A DNA stretch of 64,000 nt from Corallococcus silvisoli (GTDB taxonomy: Bacteria > Myxococcota > Myxococcia > Myxococcales > Myxococcaceae), in assembly GCF_009909145.1 (NCBI RefSeq), contig NZ_JAAAPJ010000012.1, forward strand, positions 1 to 64,000, in the 5' to 3' direction. The notes beneath the pieces were generated by a model. That model was not told the DNA's origin. It ran no database searches and saw only the letters and a list, made by a program, of their open reading frames with translations. Shown in pieces: positions 15,886-23,785 of the stretch. How positions within the stretch are numbered: the stretch's first letter is position 1; each line of letters starts with the position of its first letter. Made by a program: the position numbers and the translations under genes.

Positions 15886-16929
15886 TCACGCGAGGGCGAT
15901 GCGGCGGCCCTCCGCGTCGCTTTGGAGGGCCGCCTGGATGACTCGCACGGTCTGGCTCGCGCTCACGGCTGTCACGGGGACGGGCTCGCCGTGGAGGATG
16001 GCCGAGGCGAGCTGGCGATAGAACTGGCCGTAGTCGCCGGGCACGGTGGCGACGGTCTCTCCCGATGCCAGCAGCCGGCCATGGCGCGCGGCGGGCTCGC
16101 GACCGAAGTCCGGGTGGCCGGGGCGCAGGCCCGCTTCCAGCTGCCCCTCCTGTGGGTCCAGCTCGTGCTTCACGTACGCATCCCGGTCGCCCTGCAAGAT
16201 GAAGCGGGGCCACGGTGCGTGCACCACCGAGCCGGAGTGCAGCAGCACGCGCAGCGCGCCGTAGCGAAGCACCAGGTGGAACCAGTCCGTGCCCTGCGCG
16301 CCGGGACGCTGTCTCCCCAGGTCCGCGGCCACCGACTCCGGCATGCCCAGGAGCTGCACGGCCTGATCCACCAGGTGGGCCCCCAGGTCCCACAGCGTGC
16401 CGCCGCCGGGCACATCCTGTTCCTTCCAGCGCGCCTTCACCTGCGGGCGGAGCCGGTCGAAGTGGCTCTCCAGGCTGTAGAGCGTCCCCAGCCGTCCCTG
16501 GGCCAGGAGCTGTCGCACGGTGAGGAAGTCGCCGTCCCAGCGCCGGTTGTGGAAGACGGTGAGACACAGCCCACGCTCCCTCGCGAGCGCGTCCAGCCGC
16601 AGCGCCTGGTCCGCGTCGAGCGCGAAGGGCTTCTCCACCACCACGTGCTTGCCCGCGCGCAGGGCCTGTTCGGCGAGCGACGCGTGCATGTCATTGGGCG
16701 TGCACACGACGAGCACGTGCAGGTCCGGATCCGACAGGAGTGATTCCACCGTGCCCGTGCGGACGCCCGGCCAGTCGCGCGCCACGACCTCCGCGCGGCG
16801 CGAGGCCACGGCGGCCAGCTTGAACGCGGGCTCCGCGGCGATGAGCGGCCCGTGGAAGCGCGAGCCCGACAGGCCATAGCCGAGGAGACCCACACGCAAC
16901 GGGGAGCCGGGGACGGGAGCGGATGTCAT
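15886..16929 (-). CDS. Gfo/Idh/MocA family NAD(P)-dependent oxidoreductase
   Basis: 347 residues. An N-terminal Rossmann domain has the dinucleotide loop GLLGYGLSGSRFH and VVCTPNDMHASLAEQAL; the family Lys is in VVEKPFALD. The substrate domain carries GGGTLWDLGAHLVDQAVQLLG. Close relatives are often annotated as YdgJ-type or scyllo-inositol/sugar dehydrogenases, but the substrate cannot be deduced. It is cytoplasmic. The gene is divergent from the 2-oxoglutarate oxygenase gene with 107 bp between start codons and convergent with the GNAT gene. Confidence 0.9.
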   Translation of the reverse strand: MTSAPVPGSPLRVGLLGYGLSGSRFHGPLIAAEPAFKLAAVASRRAEVVARDWPGVRTGTVESLLSDPDLHVLVVCTPNDMHASLAEQALRAGKHVVVEKPFALDADQALRLDALARERGLCLTVFHNRRWDGDFLTVRQLLAQGRLGTLYSLESHFDRLRPQVKARWKEQDVPGGGTLWDLGAHLVDQAVQLLGMPESVAADLGRQRPGAQGTDWFHLVLRYGALRVLLHSGSVVHAPWPRFILQGDRDAYVKHELDPQEGQLEAGLRPGHPDFGREPAARHGRLLASGETVATVPGDYGQFYRQLASAILHGEPVPVTAVSASQTVRVIQAALQSDAEGRRIALA

Positions 16930-17021
16930 GGGCTCGGAGGCTAGCGGGAATCCGCCCTGGAGCGGATGGACACGAGGGCCTGTTGCTGGCGGCTTCCCAA
17001 CACCCGCATCGGCCGTGGCGC

Positions 17022-17028
17022 GTTAGAG
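17022..17028 (+). promoter_or_regulatory. Possible -10 element of a near-leaderless transcript
   Basis: TTAGAGT lies 8 bases before the ATG at 17037. If it is a -10 element, transcription would begin within a couple of bases of the start codon. There is no Shine-Dalgarno before that ATG, which fits a leaderless message. No good -35 is seen. Confidence 0.25.
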
Positions 17029-17036
17029 TCCGCCCC

Positions 17037-18083
17037 ATGGACACCGTGCCCCTCATCGACGTCCGCGCCCTGGTCGACCCCACCTCGAGCCTCCAGGCCC
17101 GCCGAGAGGTCGCCGCGCGCATGGGCGCGGCGTGTCGGCACACCGGGTTCTTCTATGTCGTGGGGCACGGGGTGGACGTGGGGCTCCAGGCCCGGCTGGA
17201 GGCGCTGGCGCGGGACTTCTTCGCGTCCCCGGAGGAGGAGAAGCAGCGGGTGCGCATGTCGCTGGGCGGCCGGGCGTGGCGGGGCTTCTTCCCCGTGGGC
17301 GGGGAGCTCACGTCCGGCCGGCCGGACCGCAAGGAGGGGCTGTATTTCGGCACGGAGCTGCCGCCGGAGGATCCGCGCGTGCGCGCCGGCACGCCGCTGC
17401 ACGGACCCAACCTGTTCCCCGCGCGACCCGAGGCGCTGCGTGGCGCGGTGCTGGACTACATGGCGGCGCTGACGTCGGTGGGGCACTCGCTGATGTCCGG
17501 CCTCGCGCTCAGCCTGGAGCTGGAGGCGGACCACTTCTCCCAGCGGTACATGGCGGACCCCACGGTGCTGTTCCGCATCTTCAACTACCCACCGGGCCCG
17601 GAGGTGGACGCCGAGGGGCTGCCGGTGTGGGGCGTGGGTGAACACACCGACTACGGCGTGCTCACCATCCTCAAGCAGGACGACGCGGGCGGGCTCCAGG
17701 TGAAGACGCGGCAGGATGGGCACACGCGCTGGGTGGACGCGCCGCCAGTGGAGGACGCGTTCGTGTGCAACATCGGTGACATGCTCGACCGGATGACTCG
17801 GGGCGTGTACCGCTCCACGCCGCACCGGGTGCTCAACCGCGCGGGCCGCGACCGGCTGTCGCTGCCGCTCTTCTTTGATCCGGACTGGACGGCGGAGATT
17901 CATGCCATCGACTCGCCGGTCTTGAGGGACGCGGGCGAGGACGACCACGCGGAGCGCTGGGACCGTCAGAGCGTCCACGCCTTCCGGGGCACGTACGGGG
18001 ACTACCTGCTCGGCAAGGTGGGCAAGGTGTTCCCCGAGCTGCGCTCGGAGGTGCTGTCCCTCAGCGCGGACGCCGCGCCCTGA
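17037..18083 (+). CDS. Fe(II)/2-oxoglutarate-dependent oxygenase (isopenicillin N synthase-like)
   Basis: 348 residues. The N-terminal DIOX_N-type region includes RHTGFFYVVGHGVD. The catalytic double-stranded helix has iron ligands in GEHTDYGVLTIL (His and Asp) and STPHRVLNR (distal His), and the 2-oxoglutarate-binding Arg in RLSLPLFFDPD. Enzymes of this subfamily hydroxylate or desaturate small molecules; the substrate is unknown. The ATG at 17037 is used because the homologous region begins there (DTVPLIDVRALV). Its 3' end overlaps the convergent SET/methyltransferase gene by 23 bp. Confidence 0.88.
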   Translation: MDTVPLIDVRALVDPTSSLQARREVAARMGAACRHTGFFYVVGHGVDVGLQARLEALARDFFASPEEEKQRVRMSLGGRAWRGFFPVGGELTSGRPDRKEGLYFGTELPPEDPRVRAGTPLHGPNLFPARPEALRGAVLDYMAALTSVGHSLMSGLALSLELEADHFSQRYMADPTVLFRIFNYPPGPEVDAEGLPVWGVGEHTDYGVLTILKQDDAGGLQVKTRQDGHTRWVDAPPVEDAFVCNIGDMLDRMTRGVYRSTPHRVLNRAGRDRLSLPLFFDPDWTAEIHAIDSPVLRDAGEDDHAERWDRQSVHAFRGTYGDYLLGKVGKVFPELRSEVLSLSADAAP

Positions 18084-19290
18084 GGACCAGCTCCGGGCTG
18101 TCCAGCGTGAGGGGCTGGCCGTCCAGCCCGCCCCAGCAGCCCTCCACCCGCAGCCCGGCTTGCTCCAGCATGGCGCCCAGCTCGTGCGCGCAGAAGAGGC
18201 GGTAGTGGAAGCGCTGTTCGTATGTCTTGCCCGTCTTCAAATGCCGGCCGCTGTAGCGGCGGTGGTTGCGGCTGGTGAGCGGGTCGAAGCGGTTCTCCTC
18301 CCACCAGAGCAGGGTGTCGTCCTCTCCCCACTGGCGCGGGGGCTGGCGGATGGCGTGGTCGCGGTTGTCGGTTTGGATGAGGAGCTGGCCGTCGGGGGCC
18401 AGCGCGGCGAACGCGGAGCGCAGCGCCTCCAGGTGGGCCGCGTCGTCCTCCAGGAAGCCGAAGGAGGAGGAGAGCAGGATGACGGCGTCGTGGCCTCCCG
18501 TGGGGATGGCGCGCATGTCCGCCTCCACCCAGGTGAGCTGCGTTCCGTCGCGGAGCGCGCGCTCGCGGGCCATGCCCAGGCGTTCGGCGGACAGGTCCAG
18601 GCCGGTGACGCGGAAGCCTCGCCGGGCCAGCTCGTGCGCGTGGCGGCCATGTCCGCAGCACAGGTCCAGGATGTCCGCGCCGGGCTTCAGTTCCAGGAGG
18701 CGCAGGACCTGCTCCACCTCCCGCTCCGCGGTGGCATCGAGCGAGCGGTACCAGACCGCGTCGGTGATGGAGAAGGCGTCGCGGTACCACGGCGGGGTCG
18801 CGGACAGCACCAGCAGCTGTTGCTGGAGGTGCGGCAGGAACTCCGAGGCCAGGGGATCGCGCTGCGCGTCGGTGAGGTGGCGGGCGCCGCGCACCTGCCC
18901 CACGCACGTGGTCGCGCCACAGTGGCAGGCGAAGGGCTCCGCCAGGGACCACTCGGTGGTCAGGTAGTTGATCGTGACCTCCTGACCCGCGGCGATCCCC
19001 GTCCGTGCCACGAGCTGGAGTTGGGCCGTCCCAGGAGCGGACTCCAGCCGGGCAGTGGGCTCGCACGCGTGGTTGAGGTCGCGCCAGGGGGAGTCCGGCG
19101 GCGCCTCCAGGTGGCGGTTGCGGCCCACCTGGAGCGTGTGACGTCCAGGCTCCGGGACCTGGAGGCCTTCCATGGCTTCGATGAGCACCTCTCCCGCCGC
19201 GATCGCCCGTGTCGCCACCAGGCGGTTGCCAAACGGGCCCGCGGACCGGGCGAGCAGCGGAGACCTGGGCGGGCGCGGTGTCGAGCTCAT
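18061..19290 (-). CDS. SET-domain protein fused to a class I SAM methyltransferase
   Basis: 409 residues. The N-terminal part (about 1-150) is a SET lysine-methyltransferase-like domain: GPFGNRLVATRAIAAGEVL, the NHACEPTA motif, QEVTINYLTTEW, and a post-SET zinc knuckle CHCGATTCVGQVRG. The C-terminal part (about 165-405) is a class I SAM methyltransferase with motif I ILDLCCGHGRHAHELARRG, motif II VTGLDLS, and ADMRAIP. Both S-adenosylmethionine-binding folds therefore occur on one chain. The natural substrates are unknown; SET domains methylate protein lysines, while the second domain resembles small-molecule methyltransferases. A 13-bp palindrome lies 44 bp upstream of the start. Confidence 0.82.
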   Translation of the reverse strand: MSSTPRPPRSPLLARSAGPFGNRLVATRAIAAGEVLIEAMEGLQVPEPGRHTLQVGRNRHLEAPPDSPWRDLNHACEPTARLESAPGTAQLQLVARTGIAAGQEVTINYLTTEWSLAEPFACHCGATTCVGQVRGARHLTDAQRDPLASEFLPHLQQQLLVLSATPPWYRDAFSITDAVWYRSLDATAEREVEQVLRLLELKPGADILDLCCGHGRHAHELARRGFRVTGLDLSAERLGMARERALRDGTQLTWVEADMRAIPTGGHDAVILLSSSFGFLEDDAAHLEALRSAFAALAPDGQLLIQTDNRDHAIRQPPRQWGEDDTLLWWEENRFDPLTSRNHRRYSGRHLKTGKTYEQRFHYRLFCAHELGAMLEQAGLRVEGCWGGLDGQPLTLDSPELVLRARRPR

Positions 19291-19333
19291 GGCCGGAGGG
19301 GGCTGGGCCGGAGTGATGGCCCGAGCGCGTCAG

Positions 19334-19346
19334 TCAAGGTGACCTT
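19334..19346. promoter_or_regulatory. Palindrome upstream of the SET/methyltransferase gene
   Basis: CAAGGT-G-ACCTTG is a perfect 13-bp dyad 44 bp before the start codon, a position suitable for a repressor or MerR-type activator. No regulator gene is adjacent. Confidence 0.3.
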
Positions 19347-19421
19347 GGACAGCATCCAATGCGAACCCATGAATGACTCCGAGGCAGAGGGGCAAGACTC
19401 CCTTTCGGCCCCAGAAGCCTA

Positions 19422-20801
19422 TCAGCAGGCCCAGAGTTCCTGCTCAAGTACGTCCAGCAGGGTCTCCGCGACCTCGGGGGATGGCAGTCCGGCGTCGGCG
19501 GTGAGCCGCGGGTCGAGCGGCACGGCCACCTCCGCGCGCAGCGCTTCGACGGCGCGGCGCCGCGCCTCCCTCAGGATGGAGTGCTCCTCCAATGACAGTT
19601 TCGAGCGAGCCCACGCGTCGATGTCCCAGGACAGGCCGGCGTGGCGCGTTTCGTCCTGGGCGATGCGGAGCATCGCCTCGCGGATCTCCGGGTCGCGCGC
19701 ATGCAGGGCCTGATGGTGGGCCAGCAGCGCGCCGTAGGTCTCCCGCACACAACCCTCCACGGCGTTGTCGAGCAGCACCTCCCTCAGGGGACGCAAGGGA
19801 AGGGCGGCCACCGCGGGCGGAGGCGGGATGGCGCCGTAACGGAGGGCGAGCCGCGCGGTGACGGCGGTGTGGCGCACCTCGTCCTCCGCGCTCAAGAGCG
19901 CCGCGTCCTGCAACGCCGTGTCCGCGCCATGCAGGGCCAGCTCCTCACGCAGGCGCAGGAAGGCGTGGATGGACGCGGCCTCCAGCCGCGCTGCGTCCGC
20001 GAAGTAGCGGCCCCGCGCATCCTCGCAGTCACCGGCGCGCGCCTCCTGGAGTCCCACGGGCCGCCGGCCGATGGTGCAGAGGGGGTCGCCCTTCTCGAGG
20101 ACGGTGCGTTGCTTCTCCGTGAGCTCGCCAGCACGGGTGATGGCCAGCACGTGCTGCGTCAGGGCCGTGCCTTCGCCACAGGGGTAGCCCTGCGTGCCGA
20201 TGACGCTGAAGGTCCCATCCGGTAGGAGCCGCACCTTGCCGTGCCGGTCCCCGGTCCACTCGCACAGGGAATAGCCCGCCGCGAAGGCCAGCAGCGCCGC
20301 GTCCTGGGGCGTGTCGATGCGGCCCAGCAGTTCCTTGACCGCCGCCGCGCTCGTGAAGGCCGCCGCCTCGTCACCCCGGGTCATCGTCAGGAAATCAGAA
20401 CCACAGTCCACGTAGATGCCACAGGTGCGCGGAAAGCCCTCTTGAACCTCCAGCGTGTCGAGCCGGGACTCACACGCCCGCGGGTCGGAGGCCGTCGCGC
20501 AGACCGCTCCCTCCGTCGTCCGGACATGGACCGTGGGGGGCTTGCGCTGAAGGTAGATGGCGCGGAGCTGGACCGAATCCGCAGGAGGCTCAATCGACAG
20601 GTCGCTGATGGCGGGCGCGCCATTCACGCACTCGACGTCGGAGTACTGGCCCAGGTCGGTAGGCACGGCGGGCGCGGTGGGCTCGGCGGGCGCGACAGGC
20701 TCCGCGAAGTCGTTCCCTTGGCATCCCACGACGAGCAGCGGGGCCGCCAGCGTGGTCCTCAGGGCGCGTGAGAAGAGACGAAGCAGCCGGGCTGCTCGCA
20801 T
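19422..20801 (-). CDS. Lipoprotein with ferritin-like diiron domain
   Basis: 459 residues from the ATG at 20801, which follows GAGG and starts a lipoprotein signal ending in LLVVGCQG. The N-terminal half holds several cysteines (VECVNG, VCATASDPRACES, TCGIYVDCGSD) and no known motif. Residues about 280-455 form a four-helix ferritin-like domain with two ExxH units, SAEDEVRHTAVTARLA and IAQDETRHAGLSWD, plus partner Glu residues in EAASIHAFLRLREE and VRETYGALLAH. A diiron site for oxidation or iron handling is likely. It should be anchored to a membrane facing the periplasm. It is downstream of a sigma-factor gene on the same strand. Confidence 0.8.
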   Translation of the reverse strand: MRAARLLRLFSRALRTTLAAPLLVVGCQGNDFAEPVAPAEPTAPAVPTDLGQYSDVECVNGAPAISDLSIEPPADSVQLRAIYLQRKPPTVHVRTTEGAVCATASDPRACESRLDTLEVQEGFPRTCGIYVDCGSDFLTMTRGDEAAAFTSAAAVKELLGRIDTPQDAALLAFAAGYSLCEWTGDRHGKVRLLPDGTFSVIGTQGYPCGEGTALTQHVLAITRAGELTEKQRTVLEKGDPLCTIGRRPVGLQEARAGDCEDARGRYFADAARLEAASIHAFLRLREELALHGADTALQDAALLSAEDEVRHTAVTARLALRYGAIPPPPAVAALPLRPLREVLLDNAVEGCVRETYGALLAHHQALHARDPEIREAMLRIAQDETRHAGLSWDIDAWARSKLSLEEHSILREARRRAVEALRAEVAVPLDPRLTADAGLPSPEVAETLLDVLEQELWAC

Positions 20802-20912
20802 GAAGGCCTCACAGGATGGCGCGGGACGGGCCCCGCCCTCCATGGACACGCGAACCGGCGGGCGTGGGACATCTCACGCGCCGCTTTCTGTCCGAGGCTC
20901 AGGCGGGCGGGC

Positions 20913-21542
20913 TCACACCCGGTCCAGCGCGGAGCCCTGCGGCGACGCCGGGGCGGTCTCCGTCGCGGCCTGGTGGGGGGCGTCCTGATCCTTCATGGCC
21001 AGCACCAGACACTCCCGCAGGCGCTGGCGCGCGCGGAACAACAGGATGCGGACGTTCTCCGGCGACAGTCCCAGCAGCGTGGAGACCTCCTCGCCGGGAC
21101 ACTCGTCCAGCAGCCGGAGCCGGATCACCGCCTGTTGCATCTGCGAGAGCTGTTCGACACAGCGCACCAGGCTCACCCGCGCCTCCGCCTCCGCCACCAG
21201 CGTGTCCGCGGAGGGCAGGTCGGAGGCCACTTCGGAGAGCTCGATCTCCGCGGGCAGGGACCGCCGGGCCAGCTTGCGCCGCTGGTTCAGCGCGGCGTGG
21301 GCGACCAGCGTCGAGAGCAGGCGCTCCACCTCGTTCGAGCGGGCCGACAACGTCGTCGCCTCCGGCATCCGCAGGAACGTCACGAACGCATCCTGGACAC
21401 AGTCGAGCGCGTCCTCGGGGGGCAACCCCCGCCGCCTCGCGCTCGTCACGAGGCGCGCACGGTGCTGGTGGACGAGCAGGGTGATCCAGGAGAGGAACTC
21501 GGCTCGCTCCGTGGCGGGGTCTCGGACTCGGTCATCAGGCAT
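20913..21542 (-). CDS. RNA polymerase sigma-70 family (ECF-like) factor
   Basis: 209 residues. Region 2 lies at about 25-95 (RARLVTSARRRGLPPEDALDCVQDAFVTFL, typical of region 2.1-2.2). Region 4 lies at about 125-185, with LSQMQQAVIRLRLLDECPGEEVSTLLGLSPENVRILLFRARQRLREC. The C-terminal 25 residues are a polar tail. The gene is 111 bp upstream of the ferritin-like lipoprotein gene in the same direction, so that lipoprotein may be a target or co-transcribed partner. No anti-sigma factor is visible nearby. Confidence 0.85.
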   Translation of the reverse strand: MPDDRVRDPATERAEFLSWITLLVHQHRARLVTSARRRGLPPEDALDCVQDAFVTFLRMPEATTLSARSNEVERLLSTLVAHAALNQRRKLARRSLPAEIELSEVASDLPSADTLVAEAEARVSLVRCVEQLSQMQQAVIRLRLLDECPGEEVSTLLGLSPENVRILLFRARQRLRECLVLAMKDQDAPHQAATETAPASPQGSALDRV

Positions 21543-21626
21543 GGCTCCGCCATCCTAATCCCCTTCGGCTTTTCGCGCCGAAGGGGGAAGGCCAGGAACT
21601 CCTGGATGACGCAGGGCGACGCACGC

Positions 21627-22103
21627 CTACCCGGCGCGGTGCCCGCCTTGCGCGAGCGCGTTCATCAACTCCTTCTCATTGAAGCCCAGCGGCGGCAGGG
21701 CGGACTGCCTTCCGTAGACGACCTGCCGGGAGGCGCCCAGGAGCACCGTGCCGCTGGGCTGGAGCTTGCCCCAGAGCATCGGTTCCAGGCCCGCGTCCGC
21801 GTGCGACCCCGAACCGCTCGTGAGCACCGGCACGGGCAGGCCCAGCCACGCCGCCAGCTCCCGCGCCTCCTCCGGGCCGTCCGGGACGACGGAGATCACG
21901 CGCGCTCCGTTCGTCGCGATGTCGCCCTGGCGCTTCGCCAGCGTCTTCAGGTGGTTGCGGCAGACGGGGCACGCGGCGTTGCGGAGGAAGAACACCACCG
22001 CCGCCTCGCCGCCCATGGCCTCGCCCAACCGCGTGGGCTTGCCCTCGCTGTCTTGGAGCTCCAGGTCCGGAAACCGGGCTCCGGGCTCGAAGGTCGCGGT
22101 CAC
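21627..22103 (-). CDS. Peroxiredoxin-like thioredoxin-fold protein (AhpC/TSA, redoxin type)
   Basis: 158 residues. The fold begins FEPGARFPDLELQDSEGKPTRLGE. The redox centre is a CxxC in FFLRNAACPVCRNHLKTL, in the position of the peroxidatic cysteine of peroxiredoxins and resembling PrxQ/AhpE-like and Prx-like2 proteins. It has no signal peptide. The start ATG overlaps the stop of the upstream AhpD-like gene by 4 bp (ATGA), so the two are translationally coupled. An AhpD-type protein commonly delivers electrons to a peroxiredoxin, which fits this pairing. Confidence 0.84.
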   Translation of the reverse strand: MTATFEPGARFPDLELQDSEGKPTRLGEAMGGEAAVVFFLRNAACPVCRNHLKTLAKRQGDIATNGARVISVVPDGPEEARELAAWLGLPVPVLTSGSGSHADAGLEPMLWGKLQPSGTVLLGASRQVVYGRQSALPPLGFNEKELMNALAQGGHRAG

Positions 22104-22651
22104 GCGTGGATTCCGTCGATCACCGCCGCGGGCACCAGGTCCACGGGCGGAATGTCGATCTCCGTCTGCGCCAGATGGTTGAGGTAGTTGCCGAAGGTGA
22201 TGGCGACGACCTGCGCCAGCATCTCCACCACGTCACCGTCGTTCCAGCCCGCGGCGCGGACCGTCGCCAGCTCCGCGTCCGTCACGGCGCCACGGCGCGC
22301 GGCGATCTGCCGGGCGAACTGGAGCGCGGCCTCCACCTTGGCGTCGGGCGCGCGGCCCGAGCGCGCCTGATCCAGCTCCTGATCGGAGAGCCCCGTCCGG
22401 CGGCCCAGCTGCGTGTGGTGCGAGACGCAGTAGCGGCAGCCCTGCGCGTTGCCCACCGCGATGGCCAGCTGCTCCCGGACGCGCGGCGACAGCTGCCCCT
22501 GGCCCAGCGTCCCGTGCAGGGCGAAGAAGGCATTCATCGCCGCGGGCGAATTGGCAAGCACCCGGACCGGCGGAGGGAGGTTGGCGCCCAGCTTTTCCTT
22601 GATGGGTTTGAGCGTGGCGTGAGAAGCGTCGACAAGGTTGAGACGGGACAT
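22100..22651 (-). CDS. AhpD/carboxymuconolactone decarboxylase-family protein
   Basis: 183 residues from the ATG at 22651. The CxxC...H motif of AhpD appears in GNAQGCRYCVSHHTQLGRR; in AhpD these two cysteines and the nearby His catalyse thiol exchange with alkyl hydroperoxide reductase. The C-terminal half has the family helices (AALQFARQIAARRGAVTDAEL, then NYLNHLAQTEID). It is the first gene of a two-gene unit with a peroxiredoxin-like gene. It diverges from another AhpD-like gene across 274 bp of relatively A/T-rich DNA that should contain both promoters. Confidence 0.87.
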   Translation of the reverse strand: MSRLNLVDASHATLKPIKEKLGANLPPPVRVLANSPAAMNAFFALHGTLGQGQLSPRVREQLAIAVGNAQGCRYCVSHHTQLGRRTGLSDQELDQARSGRAPDAKVEAALQFARQIAARRGAVTDAELATVRAAGWNDGDVVEMLAQVVAITFGNYLNHLAQTEIDIPPVDLVPAAVIDGIHA

Positions 22652-22925
22652 GAAAACTCCATGGGACCGCATGATTGCGGTTTGCCAGTCATTAAGGTCG
22701 CGAACCCCCCCGCGCGTTACGCCTCGATCGTCGAATCTTCGCGGTCGAATCGCAAGTGGCTGGAATCGCAGGGGAATTCCAGGATGAAAAGTGCCCGGAA
22801 ATTCATATCAAATTCATTTCGGGCGCCGCTTGAAAGAAATGGAAGGAATGCGAATCGTTGTTGAAAGGTCAATGCTTAGGTGGCATTGTTGATTTAAAGC
22901 AATAACGCAATGGGGAGCGTGAGTC
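22652..22925. promoter_or_regulatory. A/T-rich divergent promoter region of two AhpD-like genes
   Basis: The 274 bp between divergent starts is clearly less GC-rich than its flanks. It contains repeated GAATCGCA-like words near 22752 and 22767 and a GGAATTCC palindrome at 22782-22789. A TTGAAA hexamer at 22861-22866 could be a -35 for the plus-strand gene, without a good -10. Shared redox control of both genes is a reasonable inference. Confidence 0.3.
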
Positions 22926-23495
22926 TTGGGGCGACTGAGGATTCATACGATTGAAAGCGCTCCGGAGCAGTCCCGTCCGGTGCTGGCCGCTGTCGAGAAG
23001 TCCGCGGGCTTCCGTTCGAACCTGCTGGGGTTGATGGCGGAGTCGCCCAGCGCGACGCAAGGCTTCGCGCAGCTGGGGCCCATCCTGGCGCAGTCCTCCC
23101 TGAGCGCGCACGAGCGCGAGGTGGTCATCATGACCATCGGCTGGGAGAATGACTGTTCGTACTGTATGGCCTTCCATAGTTTTCTATGTCGCAAGCTCCA
23201 GGTACCGGATGCGATCGTCGCCGCGCTCCGGACGGGAGCGGCGCTTCCCGACCCCCGGCTGGAGGTGCTCGCGGAGTTCACCCGCACGGTGGTTCGCGAG
23301 AAGGGCTTCGTGGATGACGCGCTCTGGAGCCGGTTCACGGCGCAGGGCTTCACGCCCGCCAACGCGCTGGACGTCCTCCTGGCGCTGTCCCAGCAGGTGC
23401 TGGTGAACTACGCGAATCACCTCGGTGGCGTGGAGCTGGAGCCCGCCCTGAAGGAATTCGCGTGGACCCGCCCCGCGGGGGGCGTCACGCGTTAG
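22926..23495 (+). CDS. Second AhpD-like/carboxymuconolactone decarboxylase-family protein
   Basis: 189 residues starting at TTG 22926. This rare start codon is supported by GGGGAG at 22912-22917 and by a stop in the frame of the only nearby ATG. The CxxC...H centre is in WENDCSYCMAFHSFLCRK. The C-terminus (LALSQQVLVNYANHLGGVELEP) matches the uncharacterised peroxidase-related branch. It differs clearly from the divergent AhpD-like protein, so it is not a recent duplicate. Its partner may also be the peroxiredoxin-like protein encoded opposite. Confidence 0.83.
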   Translation: MGRLRIHTIESAPEQSRPVLAAVEKSAGFRSNLLGLMAESPSATQGFAQLGPILAQSSLSAHEREVVIMTIGWENDCSYCMAFHSFLCRKLQVPDAIVAALRTGAALPDPRLEVLAEFTRTVVREKGFVDDALWSRFTAQGFTPANALDVLLALSQQVLVNYANHLGGVELEPALKEFAWTRPAGGVTR

Positions 23496-23503
23496 GCATT
23501 CCG

Positions 23504-23524
23504 GCGCCCGGTGGCCCCGGGCGC
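23504..23524 (+). terminator. Hairpin after the second AhpD-like gene
   Basis: GCGCCCGG (23504-23511) pairs perfectly with CCGGGCGC (23517-23524) across a 5-nt loop, starting 9 bases after the stop codon. There is no T-run, but position and strength suit a terminator that insulates the PKS genes. Confidence 0.45.
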
Positions 23525-23604
23525 GCAGGGGGGCCCGGCAGCGGACCGCCCGGCCTTCCAGGCGGAGCTTCCGCCCGTCGCGAGTCCATCACCGGCTCCA
23601 TTTC

Positions 23605-23622
23605 AGACATTTGACAATGTCT
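23605..23622. promoter_or_regulatory. Palindrome overlapping a TTGACA hexamer upstream of the PKS genes
   Basis: AGACATT-TGAC-AATGTCT is a perfect 7-bp inverted repeat with a 4-nt centre, 164 bp before the first PKS start. It contains an exact TTGACA at 23611-23616. A good -10 hexamer at 17 bp is not seen. An operator for a dimeric regulator overlapping the promoter is the simplest reading. Confidence 0.4.
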
Positions 23623-23785
23623 CACGCCCCGGCCCTGCCGCGCGGGTGCGTGCGGCCGCGGCCGGCGGCGAGGTCTTGTTTTGTCTTGAGCATGAAACAG
23701 CGCGACCGCGGTCCCGGACACGCTGACGTGGAACCCACGCCCTTGGGGAAGGGCTGACAGGGGGAACTGCCTTGGGGATGGCGAG

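Noticed and set aside
23611..23640. Complete sigma-70 promoter for the PKS genes
   Set aside because: TTGACA is perfect, but no acceptable -10 hexamer is found at 16-18 bp. I report only the palindrome.
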